From the NCBI RefSeq assembly GCF_007004135.1, contig NZ_VJMG01000071.1, forward strand, positions 1 to 39,658: DNA of 39,658 nucleotides, read 5' to 3'. The notes beneath the pieces are model-generated. The model was not told the DNA's origin and ran no database searches. It saw only the letters and a list, made by a program, of their open reading frames with translations. Source of the stretch: Affinirhizobium straminoryzae (lineage in GTDB: Bacteria; Pseudomonadota; Alphaproteobacteria; Rhizobiales; Rhizobiaceae). Positions 25,071 to 33,567 of the stretch are shown piece after piece. Both the position numbers and the translations under genes were made by a program. The first letter of the stretch is position 1, and each line of letters opens with the position of its first letter.

Positions 25071-26024
25071 ATGGCACGACGCAATGATACGCAGGGGCGG
25101 CTGGATGATGCCGCGCGCGCCGGCTGGCTCTATTATGTGGCCGGGCGCACGCAGGATGAGATTGCCGCGGCCATGGGCATTTCGCGCCAGTCCGCCCAGC
25201 GCCTCGTCTCGCTTGCGGTTGCGGAGCGCCTGATCAAGGTCCGGCTCGACCATCCGATCTCCGCCTGCCTCGAACTGTCCCTGGCCCTGCGCGAAAAATT
25301 CGACCTGAACCATGCCGAGGTGGTGCCCTCCGATCCCGCCGGCACCTCCTCGACGGTCGGCATTGCCGAGGCGGCTGCCGCCGAGATCGAGCGCTGGCTG
25401 AAGAACCCGGAGCCGATCGTGCTCGCCATCGGCACCGGCCGCACGCTGAAGGCGGCCGTGGACCAGCTGCCGCCGATGGAATGCCCGCAGCATCGCATCG
25501 TCTCGCTGACCGGCAACATCGCCCCCGACGGCTCGGCGGCCTATTACAACGTCATCTTCTCGATGGCCGATGCCATCAAGGCCCGCCACTTCCCCATGCC
25601 GCTGCCCGTCCTGTGTTCGTCTGCGGAGGAACGTGACCTGCTGCATGGCCAGCCGATCGTCCAGTCGACGCTGACGCTTGGCGCCACCGCGAACGTCACC
25701 TTCGTCGGCGTCGGCGAGCTTGGTGTGGATGCGCCGCTTTGCCTGGACGGATTCCTGGCGCCGGACGAAATGACGGCGCTGATGCAGGCGGGTGCCGCCG
25801 GCGAGATCTGCGGCTGGATGTACGGGCATGACGGAAAGCTGCTCGACAACCCCGTCAACGACCGGGTCGCCAGCGTGCCGATTCCGCCCCGCGACCGTGG
25901 CGTCGTGATCGGCGTGGCGCTCGGGCGGCGCAAGGAAACAGCGCTGGCGGCGGCTCTGCGCGGTCGAATGATCAATGGTCTGATCACCGACGAACATACC
26001 GCTGAGCATATGCTCTCCATCTGA
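25071..26024 (+). CDS. SorC/DeoR-type sugar-binding transcriptional regulator
   Basis: Regulator of 317 aa from ATG 25071 (AGGA about 8 nt upstream). An N-terminal helix-turn-helix lies at about residues 26-47 (RTQDEIAAAMGISRQSAQRLVSLA), followed by the SorC-type sugar-phosphate-binding domain of NagB-like fold (IGTGRTLKAAVDQLPP...). It precedes a complete polyol uptake and oxidation operon, so it most likely controls it in response to a polyol or its phosphorylated ketose; whether as activator or repressor is unknown. An 18-bp AT-rich dyad right after its stop, and others in the next gap, are candidate operators. Confidence 0.9.
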   Translation: MARRNDTQGRLDDAARAGWLYYVAGRTQDEIAAAMGISRQSAQRLVSLAVAERLIKVRLDHPISACLELSLALREKFDLNHAEVVPSDPAGTSSTVGIAEAAAAEIERWLKNPEPIVLAIGTGRTLKAAVDQLPPMECPQHRIVSLTGNIAPDGSAAYYNVIFSMADAIKARHFPMPLPVLCSSAEERDLLHGQPIVQSTLTLGATANVTFVGVGELGVDAPLCLDGFLAPDEMTALMQAGAAGEICGWMYGHDGKLLDNPVNDRVASVPIPPRDRGVVIGVALGRRKETALAAALRGRMINGLITDEHTAEHMLSI

Positions 26025-26025
26025 G

Positions 26026-26043
26026 CAAAATAATTTTATTTTG
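26026..26043. promoter_or_regulatory. AT-rich perfect dyad, candidate SorC operator
   Basis: CAAAATAA-TT-TTATTTTG is a perfect palindrome directly after the regulator stop and about 50 bp upstream of the smoE promoter -35. A second dyad, GTCGCTGC-GCT-GCAGCGAC, lies at 26065-26083. TGCTTGA occurs twice (26052-26058, 26090-26096). Confidence 0.4.
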
Positions 26044-26092
26044 AAATCAATTGCTTGATGCCGCGTCGCTGCGCTGCAGCGACGAATGCTGC

Positions 26093-26121
26093 TTGACATT
26101 TTTTGCCAATAAACGAGTAAT
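26093..26121 (+). promoter_or_regulatory. Sigma70-like promoter of the polyol operon
   Basis: Perfect -35 TTGACA (26093-26098), 17 bp, AGTAAT (26116-26121). A CGAGCA/TGCTCG dyad with 7-bp gap (26128-26146) falls at the transcription start and may be an operator. The gene start at 26171 follows with GGAGGAAG. Confidence 0.55.
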
Positions 26122-26170
26122 TGCCCGCGAGCAAAGCGAATGCTCGTTTCCGTTCTTCTGGGAGGAAGAG

Positions 26171-27490
26171 ATGACATTGAAGACCATTTTGCTCGGCGCA
26201 GTCTCTGCGCTGGCCCTGTCCGGTATTGCCTCGGCCGAGACGCTGACCATTGCGACCGTCAACAATGGCGACATGATCCGCATGCAGAAGCTGACGGATG
26301 ACTTCAAGGCGAAGAACCCCGGCATCGACGTGCAGTGGGTGACGCTTGAAGAAAACGTGCTGCGCCAGCGCGTGACGACGGATGTGGCGACCAAGAGCGG
26401 TCAGTACGACATCATGACCATCGGCATCTACGAAGCGCCGATCTGGGGCAAGCAGGGCTGGCTGGCCCCGCTCGACAAGCTCTCCGCCGATGCCAGATAT
26501 GATGCCAACGATCTGCTGCCGCCGATCCGCTCCGGCCTCACCGTCAACGGCAAGCTCTATGCCGCGCCCTTCTACGGCGAAAGCTCGATGGTGATGTACC
26601 GCAAGGACCTGTTCGACAAGGCCGGCCTGAAAATGCCGGATGCCCCGACCTGGACCTTCATCGCGGACGCGGCCCGCAAGATCACCGACAAGTCGACCGA
26701 GACCTACGGTATCTGCCTGCGCGGCAAGGCCGGCTGGGGCGAGAACATGGCCTTCCTGACGGCAACGGCCAATTCCTTCGGTGCCCGCTGGTTCGACGAG
26801 AACTGGAAGCCGCAATTCGACCAGCCGGAATGGAAGAACACGCTCGACTTCTACGTCAAGCTGATGAAGGACGCCGGCCCTCCGGGCGCTTCCTCCAACG
26901 GCTTCAACGAAAACCTCGCGCTGTTCCAGACCGGCAAGTGCGGCATGTGGATCGATGCAACCGTGGCGGCCTCCTTCGTGACCAATCCGAAGGAATCGAA
27001 GGTGGCCGACAAGGTCGGCTTCGCGCTCGCCCCGGACAATGGTCTTGGCAAGCGCGGCAACTGGCTGTGGTCGTGGAACCTCGCCATCCCGGCCGGCTCC
27101 AAGAAGGTCGAGGCGGCCGAAAAGTTCATCGCCTGGGCCACCAGCAAGGACTACCTGAACCTCGTTGCGGAAAAGGAAGGCTGGGCCAACGTTCCTCCGG
27201 GCACGCGCACCTCGCTCTACCAGAACGCCGAGTACCAGAAGGCAGCGTCCTTTGCCAAGATGACGCTCGACTCCATCAACTCGGCCGATCCGAAGAAGCC
27301 CTCGGTCAAGCCGGTTCCGTATGAAGGCGTGCAGTATGTGGCGATCCCGGAATTCCAGGGCATCGGCACGGCGGTCGGCCAGCAGTTCTCCGCAGCGCTC
27401 GCCGGTCAGGTGACCGTCGATCAGGCCCTGCAGAGTGCCCAGCAGCTGACCGAGCGCGAGATGAAGAAGGCCGGTTATCCCAAGAAGTAA
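26171..27490 (+). CDS. smoE: Polyol ABC transporter substrate-binding protein, SmoE-like
   Basis: Periplasmic sugar-binding protein of 439 aa, family 1 (maltose-type). Signal peptide residues 1-22 (MTLKTILLGAVSALALSGIASA) with likely cleavage before ETLT. GGAGGAAG precedes the ATG. The motif run NNGDMIRMQKLTDDFKAKNPGIDVQWVTLEENVLRQ is typical of sorbitol/mannitol-binding proteins. It is the first gene of an operon with two permeases, an ATPase and two polyol dehydrogenases, as in smoEFGK-smoS-mtlK of Rhodobacter and rhizobia. Exact ligand preference (sorbitol, mannitol, arabitol) is inferred from that context. Confidence 0.9.
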   Translation: MTLKTILLGAVSALALSGIASAETLTIATVNNGDMIRMQKLTDDFKAKNPGIDVQWVTLEENVLRQRVTTDVATKSGQYDIMTIGIYEAPIWGKQGWLAPLDKLSADARYDANDLLPPIRSGLTVNGKLYAAPFYGESSMVMYRKDLFDKAGLKMPDAPTWTFIADAARKITDKSTETYGICLRGKAGWGENMAFLTATANSFGARWFDENWKPQFDQPEWKNTLDFYVKLMKDAGPPGASSNGFNENLALFQTGKCGMWIDATVAASFVTNPKESKVADKVGFALAPDNGLGKRGNWLWSWNLAIPAGSKKVEAAEKFIAWATSKDYLNLVAEKEGWANVPPGTRTSLYQNAEYQKAASFAKMTLDSINSADPKKPSVKPVPYEGVQYVAIPEFQGIGTAVGQQFSAALAGQVTVDQALQSAQQLTEREMKKAGYPKK

Positions 27491-27504
27491 GGCTGCCGGC
27501 TTGG

Positions 27505-27720
27505 GGGAGCTTGCTCCTCACCCTAGCCCTCTCTCCGTGAACGGGGAGAGGGAACCGGCAAGATCCTGGTCTTGCAGATAAAACCCCTCCCCAACCCCTC
27601 CCCACAAGGGGGAGGGGCTTAACCCGCAGCACTCACCGCGCTCTTCATTTGGGGCAGGAGGATGCCGCACGGTTTCTCCCCCCTTGTGGGGGAGATGGCG
27701 GCAGCCAGAGGGGGAGGTTC
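27505..27720. repeat. Interspersed palindromic repeat, copy 2
   Basis: The gap between smoE and smoF contains at least three strong hairpins: CCCTCTCTCCG with CGGGGAGAGGG (27527-27552), CCCCTCCCC/GGGGAGGGG (27595-27617) and TCTCCCCC-CTTGT-GGGGGAGA (27675-27695). A small GGAGC/GCTCC dyad (27506-27517) comes first. The third hairpin is identical to 6253-6273 and flanking words are also shared with copy 1. No T-runs. Like copy 1 it separates a binding-protein gene from its permease genes. Confidence 0.8.
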
Positions 27721-27755
27721 TCAACAAAGTTGAACAGAACAAGAGGCGGGCTCTC

Positions 27756-28628
27756 ATGGCGACGACCCACACCCGTTCGGCAGCACGCCTGATGATGGCT
27801 CCTTCCGTCATCCTGCTGTTTGCCTGGATGATCGTGCCGCTCGGCATGACCATCTATTTTTCCTTCCTGCGCTACAATCTCCTGATGCCGGGCATGGAGG
27901 AGTTCACGGGCTTCCTGAACTATTCCTTCTTCCTGAGCGATCCCGCTTTCTTCGATGCGCTGACCAACACGCTGCTGCTGGTCGGGGGCGTGCTTGCCAT
28001 CACCATCATCGGCGGCATCGCCTTTGCGCTGCTGCTCGACCAGCCGATCTTCGGGCAGGGCATCGTGCGCATCCTGGTGATTGCGCCCTTCTTCGTGATG
28101 CCGACCGTGTCGGCGCTCGTCTGGAAGAACATGTTCATGAACCCGGTGAACGGGCTGCTCGCGTGGATTGCCCGCAGCCTTGGCTTCCAGCCGGTCGATT
28201 TTCTTGCCAGCGTGCCGCTGCTGTCGGTCATCATCATCGTCGCCTGGCAGTGGCTGCCCTTTGCGACGCTGATCATGCTGACCGCCCTGCAATCGCTTGA
28301 CGAGGAGCAGAAGGAGGCGGCGGAGATGGATGGCGCCGGCTTCGTGTCCCGCTTCATCTATATCGTGCTGCCGCACATGGCGCGCGCCATCACCGTCGTC
28401 ATCCTGATCGAAACCATCTTCCTGCTGTCCGTCTTCGCGGAAATCCTCGTCACCACCAATGGCGGGCCGGGCACGCAGAGCACGAACCTCACCTATCTCG
28501 TCTATGCCCAGGCGCTGCTGCAGTTCGATATCGGCGGGGCATCCGCCGGCGGCATCGTGGCGGTCATCCTCGCCAATATCGTCGCGATCTTCCTCGTGCG
28601 CCTCATCGGCAAGAATCTGGAGGCCTGA
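27756..28628 (+). CDS. smoF: Polyol ABC permease, SmoF-like
   Basis: Inner-membrane permease of 290 aa, MalF type. ATG 27756 gives MATTHTRSAARLMMAPSVILLFAWMIVPLGMTIYFSF, the usual start of this subfamily; the longer frame would lie in the repeat. Six helices are visible, with the EAA loop EEQKEAAEMDGAGFVSRFIYIVLP. It is separated from smoE by a 265-bp repeat region and is followed 4 bp later by the SmoG-like gene. Confidence 0.92.
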   Translation: MATTHTRSAARLMMAPSVILLFAWMIVPLGMTIYFSFLRYNLLMPGMEEFTGFLNYSFFLSDPAFFDALTNTLLLVGGVLAITIIGGIAFALLLDQPIFGQGIVRILVIAPFFVMPTVSALVWKNMFMNPVNGLLAWIARSLGFQPVDFLASVPLLSVIIIVAWQWLPFATLIMLTALQSLDEEQKEAAEMDGAGFVSRFIYIVLPHMARAITVVILIETIFLLSVFAEILVTTNGGPGTQSTNLTYLVYAQALLQFDIGGASAGGIVAVILANIVAIFLVRLIGKNLEA

Positions 28629-28632
28629 GACC

Positions 28633-29463
28633 ATGGCACGCAAGGTTTCCACCCGCCGCAAGCTCGTCATGAGCGCCATCGCCTGGACGCTCGGCATCCT
28701 GATCTTCTTCCCGATCCTCTGGACGGTGCTGACCAGCTTCAAGTCGGAAGGCGATGCAATCGCCTCGCCGCCGGTCTTCCTGTTCTTCCACTGGACGACG
28801 GAAAACTATGCCGAGGTGCAGAGCCGCTCGGATTATGTCCTGCACTTCTGGAACTCTGTGGTCATGTCGCTCGGCTCCACGCTGCTCGGTCTCGTCATCG
28901 CCATTCCCGCCGCCTGGGCCATGGCCTTTTCGCCGACCAGGCGCACCAAGGACGTGCTGATGTGGATGCTCTCCACCAAGATGATGCCGCCGGTCGGTGC
29001 GCTGATTCCGATCTACCTGATCTTCCGCGACGTCGGCCTGCTCGACACGCGCATCGGCCTGGTCGTGGTGCTGACGCTGATCAACCTGCCGATCATCGTG
29101 TGGATGCTCTACACCTACTTCAAGGAAATCCCCGGCGAGATTCTTGAGGCCGCCCGCATGGATGGCGCCTCGCTTGCCAAGGAGATCGTCTATGTGCTGA
29201 CGCCGATGGCGATCCCCGGCATCGCCTCGACGCTGCTCCTCAACATCATTCTCGCCTGGAACGAGGCCTTCTGGACGCTGAACCTCACCACGTCGAAGGC
29301 CGCACCCCTGACAACCTTCATCGCCTCCTATTCCAGCCCGGAAGGTCTCTTCTACGCCAAGCTCTCGGCCGCCTCGACCATGGCGATCGCCCCGATCCTG
29401 ATCCTCGGCTGGTTCAGCCAGAAGCAGCTCGTGCGCGGCCTGACCTTCGGCGCGGTGAAATAG
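28633..29463 (+). CDS. smoG: Polyol ABC permease, SmoG-like
   Basis: Inner-membrane permease of 276 aa, MalG type, partner of SmoF. ATG 28633 follows the SmoF stop by 4 bp. It has an N-terminal helix (about residues 12-35), the TSFKSEGDAIASPP segment typical of MalG-type subunits, and the EAA loop GEILEAARMDGASLAKEIVYVLTPM. The C-terminal LVRGLTFGAVK is characteristic of sugar-permease subunits. Confidence 0.92.
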   Translation: MARKVSTRRKLVMSAIAWTLGILIFFPILWTVLTSFKSEGDAIASPPVFLFFHWTTENYAEVQSRSDYVLHFWNSVVMSLGSTLLGLVIAIPAAWAMAFSPTRRTKDVLMWMLSTKMMPPVGALIPIYLIFRDVGLLDTRIGLVVVLTLINLPIIVWMLYTYFKEIPGEILEAARMDGASLAKEIVYVLTPMAIPGIASTLLLNIILAWNEAFWTLNLTTSKAAPLTTFIASYSSPEGLFYAKLSAASTMAIAPILILGWFSQKQLVRGLTFGAVK

Positions 29464-29489
29464 GCAGCGGATACAAAAGGAAAACGAAG

Positions 29490-30488
29490 ATGGGCAGTAT
29501 CACTCTGCGCAATGTCTCCAAGGTCTTCGGCGAAGCGAAGGTCATCCCCTCGATCGATCTCGACATCAATGACGGCGAATTCGTCGTCTTCGTCGGCCCG
29601 TCCGGCTGCGGCAAGTCCACGCTCCTGCGATTGATTGCCGGCCTGGAGGATGTGTCCGGCGGCCAGATCGTCATCGACGGGCAGGACGCGACGGAGGCGG
29701 CGCCCGCCAAACGCGGGCTTGCCATGGTCTTCCAGTCCTATGCGCTCTACCCGCATATGAGCGTGCGCTCCAACATCGCCTTTCCGCTCAAGATGGCCAA
29801 TATCGACAAGGCGGAAATCGACCGCAAGGTGAACGATGCCGCCCGCGTGCTGAACCTCACCGACTATCTCGACCGCAAGCCGCGCCAGCTCTCCGGCGGC
29901 CAGCGCCAGCGCGTGGCGATCGGCCGCGCCATCGTTCGCCAGCCAAAGGCCTTTCTGTTCGACGAGCCGCTGTCGAACCTCGATGCGGCGCTGCGCGTCA
30001 ACATGCGCCTTGAAATCAGCGAGCTGCACCAGACGCTGAAGACGACGATGATCTATGTGACCCACGATCAGGTGGAGGCCATGACCATGGCCGACAAAAT
30101 CGTGGTGCTGAACCGCGGCCGTATCGAACAGGTCGGCTCGCCGCTCGATCTCTACCGCAAACCCGCCAATCTCTTCGTCGCCGGCTTCATCGGTTCGCCA
30201 CGCATGAACCTGATCGAGGGCGATTATGCCCGCGCGAAGGGGGCAAAGACGGCCGGCATCCGGCCCGAACATATCGGACTGTCGCGCGAGGCCGGCACGT
30301 GGGACGGCGTGGTCACCATCGCCGAGCATCTCGGCTCCGACACCTTCATGCATGTGGAAGTCTCCGGCATCGGCACGCTCACCGTGCGCGCCGGCGGCGA
30401 ATTCGGCTGCCGGCATGGCGACCGCGTGTTCCTGACGCCCGATGAAAGCAAGCTGCACCGCTTCGACGACAAGGGACTGGCGCTATGA
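29490..30488 (+). CDS. smoK: Polyol ABC ATPase, SmoK-like
   Basis: ATPase of 332 aa of the MalK/UgpC group. Walker A GPSGCGKST is at residues 36-44, with LSGGQRQR, a Walker B ending FDEP, an H-loop THD, and then the C-terminal regulatory OB-fold (IRPEHIGLSREAGTWDGVV...). GGAAAACGAAG precedes the ATG. Its end overlaps the SDR start by 4 bp (ATGA at 30485), so import and first oxidation step are translationally coupled. Confidence 0.93.
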   Translation: MGSITLRNVSKVFGEAKVIPSIDLDINDGEFVVFVGPSGCGKSTLLRLIAGLEDVSGGQIVIDGQDATEAAPAKRGLAMVFQSYALYPHMSVRSNIAFPLKMANIDKAEIDRKVNDAARVLNLTDYLDRKPRQLSGGQRQRVAIGRAIVRQPKAFLFDEPLSNLDAALRVNMRLEISELHQTLKTTMIYVTHDQVEAMTMADKIVVLNRGRIEQVGSPLDLYRKPANLFVAGFIGSPRMNLIEGDYARAKGAKTAGIRPEHIGLSREAGTWDGVVTIAEHLGSDTFMHVEVSGIGTLTVRAGGEFGCRHGDRVFLTPDESKLHRFDDKGLAL

Positions 30489-31261
30489 CCGGCAGACTGC
30501 ACGACAAATCCGCCATCATCACCGGTGCTGCCCGCGGCATCGGCCGCGCCTTCGCGGAAGCCTATGTGCGGGAGGGCGCCACCGTCGCCATCGCCGACAT
30601 CAACCTCGCGCGCGCCCGCCAGACGGCGGACGAGATCGGGCCTAAAGCCTATGCGGTGGAACTCGACGTGACGCAGCAGGCGTCCATCGATGCGGCGATC
30701 CGCGCCGTCGAGGAAAGGGCCGGTGGCATCGACATTCTGATCAACAATGCCGCGCTCTTCGACATGGCGCCGATCGTCGAGATTTCCCGTGACAGCTACG
30801 AGCGGCTGTTCTCGATCAATGTCGCAGGCTCCCTGTTCATGCTGCAGGCGGCCGCCCGCTCCATGATCGCGCGCGGTAAGGGTGGCAAGATCATCAACAT
30901 GGCAAGCCAGGCGGGCCGGCGCGGCGAAGCGCTGGTTGCCATCTACTGCGCCACCAAGGCGGCGATCATCTCGCTCACCCAGTCGGCCGGGCTCGACCTC
31001 ATCCGGCACGGCATCAATGTCAACGCGATTGCGCCCGGCGTGGTGGACGGCGAGCACTGGGATGGCGTGGATGCGCTGTTTGCCCGCTACGAGAACCGCC
31101 CGCTCGGCGAAAAGAAGCGGCTCGTCGGCGAGGCCGTTCCCTTCGGCCGCATGGGCACGGCTGCGGATCTCACCGGCATGGCCGTGTTCCTCGCCTCCGC
31201 CGAGGCCGACTACATCGTCGCCCAGACCTACAATGTCGATGGCGGCAACTGGATGAGCTGA
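30485..31261 (+). CDS. smoS: Sorbitol (polyol) dehydrogenase, SDR family
   Basis: Short-chain dehydrogenase of 258 aa. The NAD-binding TGAARGIG is at residues 13-20, NNAA at 87-90, and the catalytic Ser141, Tyr154 and Lys158 (YCATK). The sequence and the position behind SmoK match rhizobial/Rhodobacter SmoS, which oxidises D-sorbitol to D-fructose and galactitol to a ketose with NAD+. Start ATG 30485 overlaps the smoK stop. Confidence 0.9.
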   Translation: MTGRLHDKSAIITGAARGIGRAFAEAYVREGATVAIADINLARARQTADEIGPKAYAVELDVTQQASIDAAIRAVEERAGGIDILINNAALFDMAPIVEISRDSYERLFSINVAGSLFMLQAAARSMIARGKGGKIINMASQAGRRGEALVAIYCATKAAIISLTQSAGLDLIRHGINVNAIAPGVVDGEHWDGVDALFARYENRPLGEKKRLVGEAVPFGRMGTAADLTGMAVFLASAEADYIVAQTYNVDGGNWMS

Positions 31262-31311
31262 GTTGAAGCCTCCGACCCGTTTCTGCCGTTCACTTTTCAG
31301 GACGTGACCCC

Positions 31312-32793
31312 ATGACCATCAAGCTTTCCCGCGCCACCCTGTCCGAGATCGCCGCCACGGCGACCGTGCCGGCCTACGACCAGAAGACGCTGTCGCCCGG
31401 CATCCTGCATTTCGGCGTCGGCAATTTTCACCGCGCCCATCAGGCGGTCTATCTGGATGATCTCTTCAACGAGGGGCTCGACCACGACTGGGGCATCGTC
31501 GGCGCCGGCGTTCTGCCCTCCGATCAGGCCATGCGCGACAAGCTTGCGGCGCAGGATTTCCTGACGACGGTGGTGGAGCAGGACAACAACCGCACCGCCG
31601 CCCGCGTCACCGCGCCGATGATCGACATCCTGCCGGTCGGCGATGCGGGCGCGATCATCGCGGCGCTCAGCGATCCGAAGATCCGCATCGTCTCGATGAC
31701 CATCACCGAAGGCGGCTATTTCATCGATGCGGAAGGGCATTTCAACCCGGCCCATCCCGCCATCCAGGCCGATGCCGCAACGCCTGACCAGCCGAAAACG
31801 GTGTTCGGGCTGATCATCGCCGGTCTGAAGGCGCGGCGCGACAAGGGCGTCGCGCCCTTCACCGTGATGTCCTGCGACAACATTCCGGGCAATGGCCATG
31901 TGACGGAAAACACGGTCTGCGGGCTCGCCCGTCTCTCCGATCCCGCCTTTGCCGAGTGGATCCACGAGAATGTGAGCTTTCCGAATTCCATGGTCGACCG
32001 CATCACGCCCGCGACCGGCACCCGCGAGATCGACATTCTGGCGCAGGATTTCGGTGTCGAGGACAACTGGCCGGTGTTCTGCGAGGAGTTCAAGCAGTGG
32101 GTGATGGAAGACCGCTTCCCGGCCGGCCGCCCGCTTCTCGAACGGGCCGGCGTGCAGTTCGTGCCGGATGTCGCGCCGTACGAGCTGATGAAGATCCGCA
32201 TCCTGAACGGCGGCCATGCCGCGATTGCCTATCCGGCGGCGCTGCTCGACATCCATTTCGTGCACGAGGCCTTGGAGCATCCGCTGATCCGCGCCTTCCT
32301 CGCCAAGCTCGAGAGGGAAGAGATCATCCCCATCGTGCCGCCGGTGCCGGACACCGATCTCAACGCCTATTTCGAACTGATCGAGCGGCGCTTCCTCAAT
32401 CCGAAGATCGGCGACACCATTCCGCGTCTGGCGCAGGACGGTTCGAACCGCCAGCCGAAATTCATCCTGCCCTCCACCGCCGACCGGCTGGCGCGCGGCG
32501 AGGATATCGTCGGCCTGTCGCTCGTCTCGGCGCTGTGGTGCCGCTACTTTGCCGGCACCAGCGACAGCGGCAAGGCAATCGTCTTCAACGATGCGAGTGC
32601 TGAAAAACTTCAGGCGGCGGCGCTTCAGGCGCGTCAGGATCCGATGGCCTTCCTCGCCTTCGACGAGATCTTCGGCGCCGTGTCCGGTTCGCAACATTTC
32701 CGCACCCGCTTCGCGCATGCGCTCGAAACCCTGTGGACGGAGGGCACTGCCCGCACGCTGCAGCTCTATCTTGATGACCGTCTGGCGGGCTAG
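31312..32793 (+). CDS. mtlK: Mannitol 2-dehydrogenase, long-chain polyol dehydrogenase family
   Basis: NAD-dependent polyol dehydrogenase of 493 aa. N-terminal nucleotide-binding motif HFGVGNFHRAHQ (residues 33-44) and catalytic motif KIRILNGGH with Lys294, Asn299 and His302. Family enzymes convert D-mannitol to D-fructose and D-arabitol to D-xylulose. It lies 50 bp after the sorbitol dehydrogenase in the same operon (AGGA before ATG 31312). Length and motifs are normal. Confidence 0.93.
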   Translation: MTIKLSRATLSEIAATATVPAYDQKTLSPGILHFGVGNFHRAHQAVYLDDLFNEGLDHDWGIVGAGVLPSDQAMRDKLAAQDFLTTVVEQDNNRTAARVTAPMIDILPVGDAGAIIAALSDPKIRIVSMTITEGGYFIDAEGHFNPAHPAIQADAATPDQPKTVFGLIIAGLKARRDKGVAPFTVMSCDNIPGNGHVTENTVCGLARLSDPAFAEWIHENVSFPNSMVDRITPATGTREIDILAQDFGVEDNWPVFCEEFKQWVMEDRFPAGRPLLERAGVQFVPDVAPYELMKIRILNGGHAAIAYPAALLDIHFVHEALEHPLIRAFLAKLEREEIIPIVPPVPDTDLNAYFELIERRFLNPKIGDTIPRLAQDGSNRQPKFILPSTADRLARGEDIVGLSLVSALWCRYFAGTSDSGKAIVFNDASAEKLQAAALQARQDPMAFLAFDEIFGAVSGSQHFRTRFAHALETLWTEGTARTLQLYLDDRLAG

Positions 32794-32802
32794 AGTCATG
32801 CC

Positions 32803-33513
32803 ATGGAACAGATGCGGCAACCCCTGGTGATCTTCGACTGCGACGGCGTGCTGGTGGACAGCGAGCCCTTGTCCATCCGCGTTCTCATCGATGCGGTGAA
32901 GGCGCATGGCGGGGAGCTTGGCGAGCAGCAGGCCTACCAGCGCTTCCTCGGGCGCAGCATGGCGCATATGGTGTCGGTGCTGGATGCGGATTTCGGCATC
33001 CATGCGGATGCCGCCTTCCTGGAACGCATGCGCCAGGATCTCTATCGCAGTTTCGAGGCGGATCTCCAGCCGATTGCCGGCATTGCGGATGCGCTCTCCG
33101 CCATGCCCTGGCGTCGCTGCGTGGCCTCGTCCAGCCAGCCGGAGCGCATCCGTCTGTCGCTCGGCCTCACCGGGCTTCTCGGCTTCCTCGAACCGCATGT
33201 CTACAGCGCCAGCATGGTGGCAAACGGCAAGCCGGCGCCGGATCTTTTCCTGCATGCCGCCCGTGAAATGGGGGCGGATCCGGCCGATTGCATCGTCATC
33301 GAGGATAGCCCCGCCGGCATTCTGGCGGCGCAGCGCGCTGGCATGGCGGTGTTTGCCTTCACCGGCGGATCGCATGCGGACCGGGAGGAATACCGCACCG
33401 AAATTGCGGCACTTTCGCCCGATGTGGTGTTTGACGCCATGCCGGATTTGCTCCACCTTATCGCCAACTACATATCGGATCCCGCAGGCCGGCCGACGGT
33501 CGCGGCGCCCTGA
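32803..33513 (+). CDS. HAD-family hydrolase, sugar phosphatase-like
   Basis: Haloacid-dehalogenase superfamily phosphatase of 236 aa. Motif I FDCDGVLVDSEP has Asp12 (nucleophile) and Asp14; motif II Ser lies in ASSSQPE (about 109-111); Lys143 in GKPAPD; motif IV EDS with Asp168. A helical cap is inserted after motif I (about residues 20-90), giving the beta-phosphoglucomutase/GPP-like layout. It begins 9 bp after mtlK, so it probably removes phosphate from a polyol or ketose phosphate arising in this pathway, for example to relieve toxic sugar phosphates. Substrate is unknown. Confidence 0.88.
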   Translation: MEQMRQPLVIFDCDGVLVDSEPLSIRVLIDAVKAHGGELGEQQAYQRFLGRSMAHMVSVLDADFGIHADAAFLERMRQDLYRSFEADLQPIAGIADALSAMPWRRCVASSSQPERIRLSLGLTGLLGFLEPHVYSASMVANGKPAPDLFLHAAREMGADPADCIVIEDSPAGILAAQRAGMAVFAFTGGSHADREEYRTEIAALSPDVVFDAMPDLLHLIANYISDPAGRPTVAAP

Positions 33514-33567
33514 GCGCCGATTGCACGGCCTGAACGGCGATCCACCAAGGATGGGAAACAGGACCTG

